Assembly (NCBI GenBank): GCA_937922785.1
Contig: CALAJQ010000004.1
Location: forward strand, 1 to 64,000
Origin: an uncultured Acidimicrobiales bacterium
Lineage (GTDB): Bacteria; Actinomycetota; Acidimicrobiia; Acidimicrobiales; SZUA-35
DNA: 64,000 nt
Reading direction: 5' to 3'
Below the pieces are notes generated by a model, which was not told the origin of the DNA, did no database searches, and worked only from the letters and a program-made list of their open reading frames with translations. Below are positions 42,184 to 51,542 of the stretch, piece by piece. The position numbers were made by a program, and so were the translations under genes. The stretch's first letter is position 1. Every line of letters starts with the position of its first letter.

Positions 42184-42615
42184 ATGGCAAAAGACTCTGA
42201 TTCAAGCTCAAAACCGGCCATATTTGGCTCCGGGAGCTGCCTTTGTGGCGGTGTTTCCTACCAAGTTTTGGGCCCGCTAAGACCTGTCTGGAACTGCCAC
42301 TGTTTTCGATGTCGTCAAACCAGTGGTCACCACGTGGCCGCGTCGGGGTGTGCCCCGGAGCACCTCCAGCTGAACAGCTCTGAGACGCTCAGGTGGTACG
42401 AACCGGCCGAGGGCGTCTTCTACGGGTTCTGCTGCGATTGCGGTTCCAGCCTGTTCTTCAAAACGACCGAGGGTTCAGCAACCAACATTTCAATAATGGC
42501 TGGCACGTTGAATCAACCGACAGGGCTGAGCACCACAGCAGAATGGTGGACTGCCGAAGTTGCTGATTATCACGAGCTTCGGACCGATACCGAACGCCAC
42601 CAGTTCGACGGTTAG
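42184..42615 (+). CDS. GFA/CENP-V-type zinc protein
   Basis: The small protein of 143 residues has the cysteine pattern of glutathione-dependent formaldehyde-activating-type (GFA) proteins: GSCLCGGVSYQV, NCHCFRCRQTSG and CCDCGSSLFF, which bind two zinc ions. The family name comes from one enzyme that joins formaldehyde and glutathione; most members are uncharacterised, and actinobacteria generally lack glutathione. The start is taken as the ATG at 42184, just after an in-frame TTG. It diverges from tpa across 190 bp. Formaldehyde from sarcosine oxidation is a possible but unproven link. Confidence 0.82.
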   Translation: MAKDSDSSSKPAIFGSGSCLCGGVSYQVLGPLRPVWNCHCFRCRQTSGHHVAASGCAPEHLQLNSSETLRWYEPAEGVFYGFCCDCGSSLFFKTTEGSATNISIMAGTLNQPTGLSTTAEWWTAEVADYHELRTDTERHQFDG

Positions 42616-42679
42616 CGACGATCCAGCGGTCTTGGTCTGACAGGCTTGGAAATGCCGGAGCCGGGCTATTCTGGGCCAA

Positions 42680-43396
42680 ATGTCGTCCCGCCCGCTCATT
42701 GGAGTAACTGGCCAACAAGCAAGGGCTCGTGACGCTCAGATGTTCCTCGGGGTGCTGGACGACTCCGAGATTGACATCTTCTTTGCTGATTACGCCCAAG
42801 CAGTTATTGAGGCCGGGGGCTTGGCCGTCTACGTGCCCTATGGATCTGACTTAGAAATGATGGCAGCTCAGCTTGACGGGCTTTTGATCAGCGGCGGCGA
42901 TGACATCAACCCGCAGCTCTATGGCCATAACGTCCAGCCACACACCCAAAGCTCCGATGACCTTAGAGACAGTCACGAAATCGCGTTGCTTCAGGCTGCG
43001 ACCGCTCAGCGACTCCCCGTTGTTGGTATCTGCCGCGGACTCCAGCTCATAAACGTTGACGCCGGGGGAACGCTGAATCAGCATTGCCCGGACCATGCAT
43101 TTATTGACGGTCTGCCCGGCGCGGAGGTCCACACGGTCAACTTCGAAGCTGGTACGTTGCTCCATCAAATATATGGCGCTGCTCGTGAGGTGAATTCGCT
43201 GCACCATCAAAAGGTTGACCAGCTTGGATCTGGACTTAAGGCCAGTGGCCAAACCAGCGACGGTTCCGTTGAGGCCCTAGAACACGAAGAACTCCCAATT
43301 GTTGGAGTGCAATGGCACCCCGAGATGATGAGCGACCGCTCCAGCGACCCTCTGTTTAGCTGGCTTGTTCAGGTAGCGTCGGAACGCAACATCTGA
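42680..43396 (+). CDS. class I glutamine-amidotransferase-like peptidase (C26, PuuD-type)
   Basis: The 238-residue protein has a catalytic Cys in VVGICRGLQLINVDAGG and His/Glu in VGVQWHPEMM, completing the triad. LLISGGDDINPQLYG is typical of gamma-glutamyl-GABA hydrolase-type proteins of the puu pathway. No other puu gene is present, so the amide substrate is unknown. ATG start. The stop overlaps the next gene by one base (TGATG), so it is coupled to the SulP transporter. Confidence 0.88.
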   Translation: MSSRPLIGVTGQQARARDAQMFLGVLDDSEIDIFFADYAQAVIEAGGLAVYVPYGSDLEMMAAQLDGLLISGGDDINPQLYGHNVQPHTQSSDDLRDSHEIALLQAATAQRLPVVGICRGLQLINVDAGGTLNQHCPDHAFIDGLPGAEVHTVNFEAGTLLHQIYGAAREVNSLHHQKVDQLGSGLKASGQTSDGSVEALEHEELPIVGVQWHPEMMSDRSSDPLFSWLVQVASERNI

Positions 43397-44655
43397 TGAC
43401 AGGCACGGCCTCTCCCACAGCTCCCGATGACCGGCGAGCCCGATTGTTAGGCGACTTAGTTGCCGGGATCTCTGTGGCTCTTGTGCTGATTCCCCAGTCA
43501 CTGGCCTATGCCGAACTTGCCGGGGTGCCGGCCTACATCGGGTTAAGCGCAGCGGCATTGCCTCCGTTGTTTGCCGCGTACTTTGCCAGCTCTCCATACT
43601 TACAGACAGGACCAGTCGCTCTTACGTCGCTTCTGACTTTCGGGGCGCTTGCACCGCTGAATGAATCAAACCCACTGGAGTACGTTCGGCTTGCCGCACT
43701 ATTGGCAATCATTACTGGCCTGATCAGGGCGGCGCTTGGTTTGTTCGGACTGGGCTCGGTCGCTTACATCATGACCAAACCTGTTGTCTTGGGTTTTACC
43801 TCGGGCGCTGCCGTTCTGATCTTGGCGTCTCAGTTGCCGAAGGTCTTCGGGATGGAAAGCGATGCCGGGGTTCTGCGTGGAGCGTTTGATGCCTTGACAT
43901 CGCCCCAGAATTGGGAGCTTGCTGCCATCTTGATATCGGGGTTCACACTTGTGGCGATGCTTGGCGGTCGGCGAATCCATGTTCTGTTTCCAGGAGTACT
44001 TGTGGCCGTTCTTGCGGTTCTGCTCTGGAGCAACGTAACCGGTTACGACGGACTCGTCGTTGGAGAGCTGCCAACCGGATTCAGAACACCCTCGCTTGAC
44101 CTGCCGTGGGATCAGACCACCCGATTGCTGGTTCCCGGCTTTGTGATCGCCCTGGTCGGGTTTGCCGAACCGGCATCTATCGCCAGAACCTACGCCGAAG
44201 CCGAAGACATACCGTGGGACTCCAGCCGAGAACTCCTCAGCCAAGGCATCGCGAACCTCACGTCGGGAATCATGGGTGCATTCCCCGTGGGAGGTTCATT
44301 CTCGCGGACCTCCCTTGGCCACCTTGCTGGAGCAAAGACTAAGCTTTCGGGCGCAATCACCGGTGCGGTCGTGTTTCTGACGCTGCCGCTCGATCCCCTC
44401 CTGAAGAACTTGCCACGTGCAGTGCTGGGAGCCATCGTCCTAGCTGCAGTTTTCAAGCTGATTCGGGTGGTCGACATCTATCGGATGCGGACCGTTTCAA
44501 AGATCGATGCCGGCGTTGCAGCATTTACGTTCGTCGCAACTCTCGTTACCGTCCCTCGCCTTGAAATCGGCGTGCTGCTGGGAATTCTGGCCAGCTTCGC
44601 GTCCTCGGTCTACAAGAAACAAGTGGCGCCCCGGACCGCATTAGGATCCAGCTGA
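43396..44655 (+). CDS. SulP-family anion transporter without STAS domain
   Basis: The 419-residue protein has about ten to twelve membrane helices. The SulP signature LVAGISVALVLIPQSLAYAELAGVPAYIGL is near the N-terminus, and GSFSRTSLGHLAGAKTKLSGAITG matches the family's later conserved loop. The cytoplasmic STAS domain of typical members (about 120 residues) is absent; the chain ends just after the last helix. It may carry sulfate, bicarbonate or another anion. The nearby Xsc releases sulfite, so export is conceivable, but the gene is coupled to a peptidase and an HD protein, not to xsc. Confidence 0.88.
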   Translation: MTGTASPTAPDDRRARLLGDLVAGISVALVLIPQSLAYAELAGVPAYIGLSAAALPPLFAAYFASSPYLQTGPVALTSLLTFGALAPLNESNPLEYVRLAALLAIITGLIRAALGLFGLGSVAYIMTKPVVLGFTSGAAVLILASQLPKVFGMESDAGVLRGAFDALTSPQNWELAAILISGFTLVAMLGGRRIHVLFPGVLVAVLAVLLWSNVTGYDGLVVGELPTGFRTPSLDLPWDQTTRLLVPGFVIALVGFAEPASIARTYAEAEDIPWDSSRELLSQGIANLTSGIMGAFPVGGSFSRTSLGHLAGAKTKLSGAITGAVVFLTLPLDPLLKNLPRAVLGAIVLAAVFKLIRVVDIYRMRTVSKIDAGVAAFTFVATLVTVPRLEIGVLLGILASFASSVYKKQVAPRTALGSS

Positions 44656-45275
44656 TGGAGTCAGAGCGATGGCTTGAACCGCTACCGGCGCGGCTACAGC
44701 AGCAGTTTCAATTTCTGTTGGAGGTTGACCGCCTTAAGACCGTCATTCGCGGGAGCAGAATTACTGACGGATCGCGGAAGGAGAACACCGCCGAGCATTC
44801 ATGGCATCTCGCCTTGTTCGCTTCCACACTTGCTGAGTACGCCATCGGGCCAATCCAGATTGACCGTGTCGTGCAGATGCTGCTGATTCACGACATCGTC
44901 GAGATCGACGCTGGTGACACACCTCTGTTCGACGACACCACGCCAACAACTCAGGCCAAGCTCGAACAAGTCGCGGCCGAGCGACTGTTCGGACTCCTCC
45001 CCCAAGATCAGGCGGAGTACTTCCAGGCTTTGTGGACAGAGTTTGAGGCGGCTCAAACTCCCGATGCCAAGTTCGGCAAAGCTGTTGACCGGCTTCAGCC
45101 AATTCTTCTGAACCATATAGTCGGTGGAGGAACTTGGACCGACTACGAAGTGGACGAGGATAAAGAGCGCCAGATGACTCACCGCATCGCCGATGGTTCT
45201 CCAACGCTTTGGGCGGCCGCAGAACACGTTTTTGCCGACGCCGTCAGGTGTGGCTGGCTATTGCCCGCACGCTGA
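44655..45275 (+). CDS. HD-domain phosphohydrolase (YfbR/HDDC2-like)
   Basis: The 206-residue protein has the HD-domain metal ligands: His in NTAEHSWHLA, the HD pair in MLLIHDIVEIDAGDTP and a later Asp in FGKAVDRLQP. This resembles YfbR-like 5'-deoxynucleotidases and human HDDC2. It probably dephosphorylates nucleoside monophosphates. Its ATG shares a base with the SulP stop (TGATG), so the C26 peptidase, SulP and HD genes form a three-gene operon of uncertain common purpose. Confidence 0.85.
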   Translation: MESERWLEPLPARLQQQFQFLLEVDRLKTVIRGSRITDGSRKENTAEHSWHLALFASTLAEYAIGPIQIDRVVQMLLIHDIVEIDAGDTPLFDDTTPTTQAKLEQVAAERLFGLLPQDQAEYFQALWTEFEAAQTPDAKFGKAVDRLQPILLNHIVGGGTWTDYEVDEDKERQMTHRIADGSPTLWAAAEHVFADAVRCGWLLPAR

Positions 45276-45297
45276 TAACAAGTTGTGTAGGGCCTAT

Positions 45298-46482
45298 CTA
45301 GGCTGCTGCGACCCTGTTCCTGGTCTCCCCGACCACAAAGACGAGCCAAGCCATTGCTGCGGCCATCACCACAGCCAAGGAGAAGGCAGAAAAGTCTAAT
45401 CCGAAGCGTTCCGCTACCACGCCGACAATAACCGGTCCGCTGACCTGGCCGATTCCTTGCACTGCGGCAAACCCCGCTAGGAAGTCGCTGGCATCGGTGG
45501 CCGGAGCGAGGTCGCTTCCCAAGGTCAGCATCGTGCCAGCGCTCAGGCCGTTTCCGAGCCCCATCATCGCTGTTGCCACGATGACGCCGTTAACCGAGGT
45601 CGCTAGACCTAGAGTCGCGAGTCCAACTGCCAGAAGCCCGAACGCCGGGACGATTGCGAACAGTCTGCCAAAACGGTCCATTACGTAACCCGCCACTGGA
45701 AACAGGATCAGGTCAGAGCCAGTGCCGACGGCGAACAGAAATCCGACCTGGGTTGGTGTTAGGCCAACTTCATCGCCGAACAGCGGCACGATTACGTCGC
45801 GCCCCGTGCGGGCCGCCATAACTAGAAGCGGACCGATAGCGCTGATCAGTAACAGCTTCCAATGACGCTCGAACGCCTGACGGAGCGATGATGTAGTCCG
45901 GTTGAAATCGCTAGCTGGCTCAGTTCGAATCGTTGCCACCGCCGGGAAAAATGACAATGCGCTCACTGCGCCCGCACAGATGATGGCTGTCTGGAATCCA
46001 AAACGATCGGCCAACAAACCACCAATCGGAGGACCAACAAAGAACGCCACTCGGCGAGTGCCCCCCATCATCGACATCGCCCGAGCCCGCACTTGTGACC
46101 CAACGCTTCGGGTCACAAAGGTCTGAAGCGCAATTCGACCTACGACGGCGCCCGAACCGACACCGAGCTGGAGTAGCGCTATCGGAACCAGCGCCTCAGT
46201 GAATCCGATTCCGACCATGCACAGCGAGATCATTACAAGCGCACCCAGCAACACTGGCGATTCGCCAAGTTTTGCAATTGCCCGACCACCGGGAATGCTG
46301 GCCAGGACCGCTCCGAATCCGTACCAGCCAAGGACCGCCACGTTGATGTCGGCCGATTTCAGGTACAGAGGCAAAACCGGGGCGGCCATGCCGAGACCTC
46401 CAACGGCCAGAATCCAAGGCGCATATACCGGCAAGGCCAGCCGCTTAAGGGTCTGTAGCGCCGGTTGGACCGGCTGGGTCAA
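45298..46482 (-). CDS. MFS transporter, second in window
   Basis: The 394-residue protein shows twelve membrane helices with MFS features: PGGRAIAKLGESPVLLGALV near helix 2-3 and the loop GYVMDRFGRLFAIVPAFGLLAVG in the second half. It resembles drug or sugar efflux carriers of actinobacteria, without clear substrate. Its start is TTG at 46482, overlapping the selO stop (TTGA), with no separate ribosome site. Translation by coupling to selO is therefore likely. Confidence 0.83.
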   Translation of the reverse strand: MTQPVQPALQTLKRLALPVYAPWILAVGGLGMAAPVLPLYLKSADINVAVLGWYGFGAVLASIPGGRAIAKLGESPVLLGALVMISLCMVGIGFTEALVPIALLQLGVGSGAVVGRIALQTFVTRSVGSQVRARAMSMMGGTRRVAFFVGPPIGGLLADRFGFQTAIICAGAVSALSFFPAVATIRTEPASDFNRTTSSLRQAFERHWKLLLISAIGPLLVMAARTGRDVIVPLFGDEVGLTPTQVGFLFAVGTGSDLILFPVAGYVMDRFGRLFAIVPAFGLLAVGLATLGLATSVNGVIVATAMMGLGNGLSAGTMLTLGSDLAPATDASDFLAGFAAVQGIGQVSGPVIVGVVAERFGLDFSAFSLAVVMAAAMAWLVFVVGETRNRVAAA

Positions 46483-48074
46483 GAGCTACACGAAAGCATG
46501 GAGCAGCCGACGCGGGTGCGCGCCCAGTCTGGTCGCTTTTCTGCAAACCGTTCGCGGCCCGGTTGTTCGGTGTACGGGTTCCGCAAAGTGTCCAGGAGCT
46601 CCTCGATTTCTGAGTAGTCACCGGCGTCGGCCGCATCTATTGCCAGCTGAGACAGATAGTTGCGCAGAACATACAGCGGGTTTGTTTTGTTCATCAGTTC
46701 AGCGCGGTCAGCATCGCGGACTCCCTGCGCCTCGGCTATGGCTTTATAGTCGCTAAGCCATGCCAAAGTCCGGGCCCGAAGTTCGGGGGTAACTTGTTCG
46801 GCCACGTAGTAGGCGTTCTGCAGCGGGGCCAACAACTCATCGTCAGTTGACTGAGCGGTTAGTGGAACCTCTGCTAGACCGCGGAAGAAAAGAGTCATGT
46901 CAGTTTCGGCGGCCTCAAGAATTGACTGGAGCTCAGTGACCACAGGCTCCTGGTCATCGGACAATTCGTTAAGACCAAGCTTGGCGGAAATCATTTTCCT
47001 GTAGCCGCTGACGAAATTGTCGACGTAGTTATCAATGGTGGCCTGAAGCGGTTCGACGTCTTCAATCAGCGGATAAAGCGCGTTGGCCAATCGGCCAAGA
47101 TTCCACTGAGCAACTCCCGGTTGGTTGCCGTAGCGGTAACGCTTGTGCTGGCTATCGGTTGTATTCGGCGTCCAACCGGGGTCAAAGTTCTCGAGCCAAC
47201 CGTATGGTCCGTAATCGATGGTGAGTCCGAGAATTGACATGTTGTCGGTGTTCATTACCCCGTGCACAAACCCGACTCGCTGCCAGTCGATGATCATTTC
47301 GACGGTTCGCTGTGCGACCTCATCAAAGAACGCCACATAGGTTTCAGGTGTTGGTTCGCCATCTTGAGGCCACAGGTGTGGGTAGTACTCGCTTATGACA
47401 AAGTTTGCGAGTGCTCGGAGTTCGTCCAGTTCGTTGCGGCTGGAGAAGATTTCGAAGTTTCCGAACCGTATAAAGGTTGGCGCAACCCGGCACACAACTG
47501 CGCCCTTTTCCAAAGCCGGATGGCCGTCATAAAGCATGTCCCGCATGACTTCGTCACCGGTGAGCGAGAGGCTGAGCGCACGGGTTGTGCTGACGCCGAG
47601 GTGAAACATTGCTTCTGAACACAAGAACTCACGCACGCTTGATCTCAAGACTGCAAGCCCGTCAGCAGAACGAGAGTAGGGCGTGGGGCCCGCACCTTTG
47701 AGTTGGAGGGTTCGGCGTGTGCCATCGGGAATCACTAACTCACCGAGGTTGATCGCCCGTCCGTCGCCTAGTTGGCCCGCCCAGTTTCCGAATTGGTGGC
47801 CGCCATAAGCCATTGCGTGAGGTGACATGCCGTCGAGAACTCGGTTGCCGGTGACCACTTCGAGAAACTCTTCGGATTTGAGATCATCGGCAGATAGACC
47901 AAGCTCCGACGCCACCTCCGCCGACAGCGCGAGCAGCTTCGGCTTAGACGTCGGTGTGGGTGCTACCAGGGAGTACGCCGCACGATGAACCTGGCGAGGC
48001 CGGTTAAGGTCACTCGGGTCCGCTGGAAGCTCGGCCACAAAGCGATTATCGAAGGTCAAATCGGTAAGAGTCAC
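46479..48074 (-). CDS. selO: protein adenylyltransferase SelO
   Basis: SelO is a pseudokinase-fold enzyme that transfers AMP to protein side chains. Family stretches are AMAYGGHQFGNWAGQLGDGR, LKGAGPTPYSRSADGLAVLR, FLCSEAMFHLGVSTTRAL and MNTDNMSILGLTIDYGPYG (metal-binding Asn and Asp). The C-terminus GCSMLSCSS is the redox Cys motif, where eukaryotic members carry selenocysteine. At 531 residues length is normal. I set the start at the GTG at 48074 (VTLTDLTFDNRF), where similarity begins; an alternative GTG at 48116 would add 14 residues. It is coupled to the downstream MFS gene. Confidence 0.92.
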   Translation of the reverse strand: MTLTDLTFDNRFVAELPADPSDLNRPRQVHRAAYSLVAPTPTSKPKLLALSAEVASELGLSADDLKSEEFLEVVTGNRVLDGMSPHAMAYGGHQFGNWAGQLGDGRAINLGELVIPDGTRRTLQLKGAGPTPYSRSADGLAVLRSSVREFLCSEAMFHLGVSTTRALSLSLTGDEVMRDMLYDGHPALEKGAVVCRVAPTFIRFGNFEIFSSRNELDELRALANFVISEYYPHLWPQDGEPTPETYVAFFDEVAQRTVEMIIDWQRVGFVHGVMNTDNMSILGLTIDYGPYGWLENFDPGWTPNTTDSQHKRYRYGNQPGVAQWNLGRLANALYPLIEDVEPLQATIDNYVDNFVSGYRKMISAKLGLNELSDDQEPVVTELQSILEAAETDMTLFFRGLAEVPLTAQSTDDELLAPLQNAYYVAEQVTPELRARTLAWLSDYKAIAEAQGVRDADRAELMNKTNPLYVLRNYLSQLAIDAADAGDYSEIEELLDTLRNPYTEQPGRERFAEKRPDWARTRVGCSMLSCSS

Positions 48075-48219
48075 TGTTGTCCAGCCTAAGGGTTCAAGTC
48101 CGACACGCCCAGACACGCTGTTTCTGGACTCTTCGGCCGTTCCACCTGAGGGTCGCCAACCAACAAGGTTGTTAAACAGGCAGCTTTAGTGCGAACAATA
48201 AGTAGCCGATGAACTCCTA

Positions 48220-51042
48220 ATGAAGTTTCGGCTCTTTGCGCTTGTTTTGGTGCCGTCATTGGCACTGATGGCACTGGGATACTTCATCGTTTCTGGCTAT
48301 CAGGCCGATCTGACCCAAACTGCCCAGGGCACGCGAACGGCCGATGTCGTGGTGAAGGTAGCCGAATTGGACAGGGCGCTCGGCCAAGAAGTTCTTGAAA
48401 GCACCAGGTTCATTGACGGTGAAATCTCCTGGCAAGACCTAAACGAACGACACTTCGCCAGAACCGACGCACTGCTGCGGATACGCGCTTCACAGGAAAA
48501 CCGTCGGAACTATGGCGCCGCGTTGGCCGCAGCAATCGACGACATTGATCACGCGCTCACGTTTCGGTCCGACGTCCTGATCGGTTTCGCCTCACCTCTG
48601 CAGATAACTGATCGGTATTCTCACCTTCGGAGGGTCCTGCTAGACGCCCTAGAAGTTGAGGTAGGGCAAGGTTCAGGATCGGACAACTCCAGTAGACTTC
48701 GTGCTGTTGCCCTTTTGGCCGAGGCTCGCAGCGCTCACCTGAGCGAGCGAATTGCCGTCGGGCTGGCGTTGCAATATGACACCTGGGCTCCAGGCCAGCA
48801 CTCGGCGGCCGTGGTCTCCATCGCAACCCATGACAGCAAACTCAGGTCGGCCAACTCAACTGGCCTCCAGCCATTCGGCGGCGTCACCATCACCTCCGAA
48901 CTAGCCACCGTGCGAGATCAGATAAACGTTTCAATTGACCCGCCAAATATTGCCGCTGCCGAGTGGCAGCGCATCAGCGACGAGTGGTCCGCCACATTGG
49001 AAACTCAGATCCAAGCCAGCGTCGAAGCGGCCACGGCCGAATTTGCAGCAACTGAGGCCTCGGCATCGAACAGCCGCAACATTGCCGTCGGACTGATTGC
49101 CCTGACCTTGGTTTTGTCATCTGTGATTGCGTTTCGGGCTGCCATGCGAACAGCCAATCGAGTAGGGGCAATCGCCGGCCGGGCTGCGATGCTGGCCTCG
49201 GGAGCCGGCCTAGAAACTGAGTCATCTGCGGCCAGTCTTGTAGGAGGCGCAGATGAGATACGAGAGTTGGCTGAAGCGTTCGATCACATGGCACATGAAA
49301 TCGACGAACGCCAAAGCGCTTCTGTTGCTGAGTCCGCGGCCCTTGAATCGATCGCAAACGGCGAACCTACAGAAACCGTGTTTCGCAAGCTTGAACCGCT
49401 TCTTAGTCCACCCGATCAACCGTTAGCCACCTACCAATTCAGCACGACCGCTACTGGGCCGGACTGCGTTCCGATCAACGACGTTGGCGACGAGGACTAC
49501 ACGCCCCTTTATGTAGTTCCTGGGCCGAATTCAGTGCCGCTTGAACCACCGCATTCGCCCCAGATCAAGTCGGCGCTAGGACTGGCGACCTTGGCTCAAC
49601 GTCGCGCCGATGACAACGAGAAGCTCAACCGAAGGGCGACTCGTGATCCGCTTACTGGGCTTTATAACCGACGGGCGATTCTCGAATATGCAGACATGCT
49701 CAACGCCGAGGCCAGCCCCGCAATCCTGTACGCCGATCTAGACGGATTCAAATACGTAAATGACACCTTGGGTCATCCGGCCGGCGACGCCGTTCTAACC
49801 GAGATCTCGTCGCGCATGATCAGCTTGGTTAACGAAGTTGGCGGAGAAGTCGGCCGTATCGGGGGCGACGAGTTTCTCCTAGTGATACCCAACGTTAGCT
49901 CCGAGGCTTATCTAAAGAGGATCGGCGAAACTCTTGTTCAGCTGTTGTCGATCCCAATTCAGGTTGGCCAAAACCAGGCAAGGGTTGGGACCTGTGTTGG
50001 AGCCGTGCTGGGTCGGGTAGGCACTCAAGTGAGTGATCTTCTGTCTGACTCAGACCTTGCTTTGTATTCGGCCAAGTCAGCTGGTCGAGGGAATATGGTT
50101 ATCGCGAACGACAGTTTTAGAGCAGACCAACAGAGCTCTGCTGATCTGGCGGAACAGTTAGAACGCGCCTTGGCCGACGGAGAGTTTGAGCCCTACTTCC
50201 AAGCAATCTGGACCAGTGATGGCACCAAGATCGCTGCACTCGAGGCACTGGCGCGATGGCGTAATCCCAGCGGCGAGGTTTTGAATCCTGCCCAGTTCCT
50301 ACCGATTCTCAAACAAAGCAATTCGTTAGCGGATCTCGACGCAATGATGCTGCGGAAGTCATGTGAAATTCTCAGCCGTTGGCAAGACGCTGGGGCGGAC
50401 CTTCTTCCCATCCACCTCAACGTTTCTCCAAGCAGGATCGAAAACACCAACTTCGTGGCCGAGACGCTTCGGGTCCTGGAAGAAACCGGGATATCTCCCT
50501 CGCTACTGGTTGTAGAAGTGACCGAATCGGATCTAATGCTTGACGTTGCTCAGAATGGTTCCCGATTACAAGAGCTTCGCGATGTTGGTATCTCGATTGC
50601 TGCGGACGACTTCGGTCAGGGCTACTCCTCTCTTTCATACCTGCGCGATTTACCGGTCGATGTACTCAAGATCGACCGTCAATTCATTACCGACATTGAT
50701 ACGTCGCCTACAAACATCAAGATTGTTTCTGCAGTGATCGGACTGGCTAGGTCACTTGGGATGGATGTTGTTGCCGAAGGTGTTGAACGCTCCGAGGAAC
50801 GTGACATTCTCTCGGCTCACCACTGCGACTACCTCCAGGGATACCTCCTCTCCAGACCGATGCCGCTAGCAGAGACCGAAGCACTACTCGCTAGACACAC
50901 CGAGCGAATTTCAAGCGAACTTATGGATCGGCTGCCAAGCACTATGCCCGACTGCGATCTCGAAGAACTGGGCAGCAATCTGGAGGGACTCCGAATCCAC
51001 GCCGAGGCGGCCAGACGAACACAGGAGACCGGTCATGCATAG
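48220..51042 (+). CDS. membrane GGDEF-EAL protein with extracytoplasmic sensor and HAMP
   Basis: The 940-residue cyclic di-GMP protein starts with a membrane helix (LFALVLVPSLALMALGYFIV), then a helical sensor of about 230 residues resembling nitrate/nitrite-sensing NIT domains (TRFIDGEISWQDLNERHFARTDALL), a second helix, a HAMP-like segment, a spacer and GGDEF at about 530. The active loop GRIGGDEFLLVI is intact. The EAL domain follows with EALARWRNPSG, HLNVSPSRIE, VEVTESDLM, ADDFGQGYSSLSYL and VVAEGVERSEE, so both synthase and phosphodiesterase sites look competent. ATG start. The stop overlaps the next gene by 8 bp. Confidence 0.93.
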   Translation: MKFRLFALVLVPSLALMALGYFIVSGYQADLTQTAQGTRTADVVVKVAELDRALGQEVLESTRFIDGEISWQDLNERHFARTDALLRIRASQENRRNYGAALAAAIDDIDHALTFRSDVLIGFASPLQITDRYSHLRRVLLDALEVEVGQGSGSDNSSRLRAVALLAEARSAHLSERIAVGLALQYDTWAPGQHSAAVVSIATHDSKLRSANSTGLQPFGGVTITSELATVRDQINVSIDPPNIAAAEWQRISDEWSATLETQIQASVEAATAEFAATEASASNSRNIAVGLIALTLVLSSVIAFRAAMRTANRVGAIAGRAAMLASGAGLETESSAASLVGGADEIRELAEAFDHMAHEIDERQSASVAESAALESIANGEPTETVFRKLEPLLSPPDQPLATYQFSTTATGPDCVPINDVGDEDYTPLYVVPGPNSVPLEPPHSPQIKSALGLATLAQRRADDNEKLNRRATRDPLTGLYNRRAILEYADMLNAEASPAILYADLDGFKYVNDTLGHPAGDAVLTEISSRMISLVNEVGGEVGRIGGDEFLLVIPNVSSEAYLKRIGETLVQLLSIPIQVGQNQARVGTCVGAVLGRVGTQVSDLLSDSDLALYSAKSAGRGNMVIANDSFRADQQSSADLAEQLERALADGEFEPYFQAIWTSDGTKIAALEALARWRNPSGEVLNPAQFLPILKQSNSLADLDAMMLRKSCEILSRWQDAGADLLPIHLNVSPSRIENTNFVAETLRVLEETGISPSLLVVEVTESDLMLDVAQNGSRLQELRDVGISIAADDFGQGYSSLSYLRDLPVDVLKIDRQFITDIDTSPTNIKIVSAVIGLARSLGMDVVAEGVERSEERDILSAHHCDYLQGYLLSRPMPLAETEALLARHTERISSELMDRLPSTMPDCDLEELGSNLEGLRIHAEAARRTQETGHA

Positions 51043-51523
51043 GCCAAAAGCACACAGGCTAGGAGCGCTGGTAGCGGCAGCATTGTCAACTTCGATCGTC
51101 GTCGCAGGATGCTCGGGGGGTCAACAAAACCAGACGCTTGAACCGGCGACTCTAAGCCGGGTGAGTCCGGCCATTTCAAATCGCGACGCTGGTCCGCCCG
51201 CCATCGCGTTCATGGCTCCGCTCGACGGTGACGTTGTGTCGTCTCCCTTTGTTGTGCAAGTTCAGACCGACAACATCGATTTGGCCCCGGCAGGATTTTC
51301 TCGAGATGGTGAGGGTCACTTCCACATCAGAATTGGCAACGGCTGCATGCCCGCTGGCAAGGTCTTGCCCCAAGAGGACAACACGCTACACGTCGGCAGC
51401 GGAGCCTCTACTAGCGAGGTGGAGCTTGAGCCTGGCACTTATGAGCTGTGCGCCCAACTAGGCGATGGCTTCCACGTGGCGGTGAACGTGACTGACACAA
51501 TCACGGTTGAAGTAGTGGAGTAA
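51035..51523 (+). CDS. DUF4399 domain lipoprotein
   Basis: The 162-residue protein has a signal peptide and lipobox VVAGCS. The DUF4399 features are DGEGHFHIRIGNGCMPAGK and PGTYELCAQLGDGFHVAV, a beta-sandwich with conserved His that may bind metal. Its ATG lies 8 bp inside the GGDEF-EAL gene, so expression is coupled and it could be an accessory to that sensor. The stop codon lies in a 15-bp tandem repeat. Confidence 0.8.
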   Translation: MHRPKAHRLGALVAAALSTSIVVAGCSGGQQNQTLEPATLSRVSPAISNRDAGPPAIAFMAPLDGDVVSSPFVVQVQTDNIDLAPAGFSRDGEGHFHIRIGNGCMPAGKVLPQEDNTLHVGSGASTSEVELEPGTYELCAQLGDGFHVAVNVTDTITVEVVE

Positions 51524-51538
51524 GAACTAGTGGAGTAA
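51509..51538. repeat. 15-bp tandem repeat spanning the DUF4399 gene stop
   Basis: GAAGTAGTGGAGTAA (51509-51523) is followed directly by GAACTAGTGGAGTAA (51524-51538), with one base different. The TAA of the first copy is the gene's stop. Confidence 0.9.
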
Positions 51539-51542
51539 GAAG

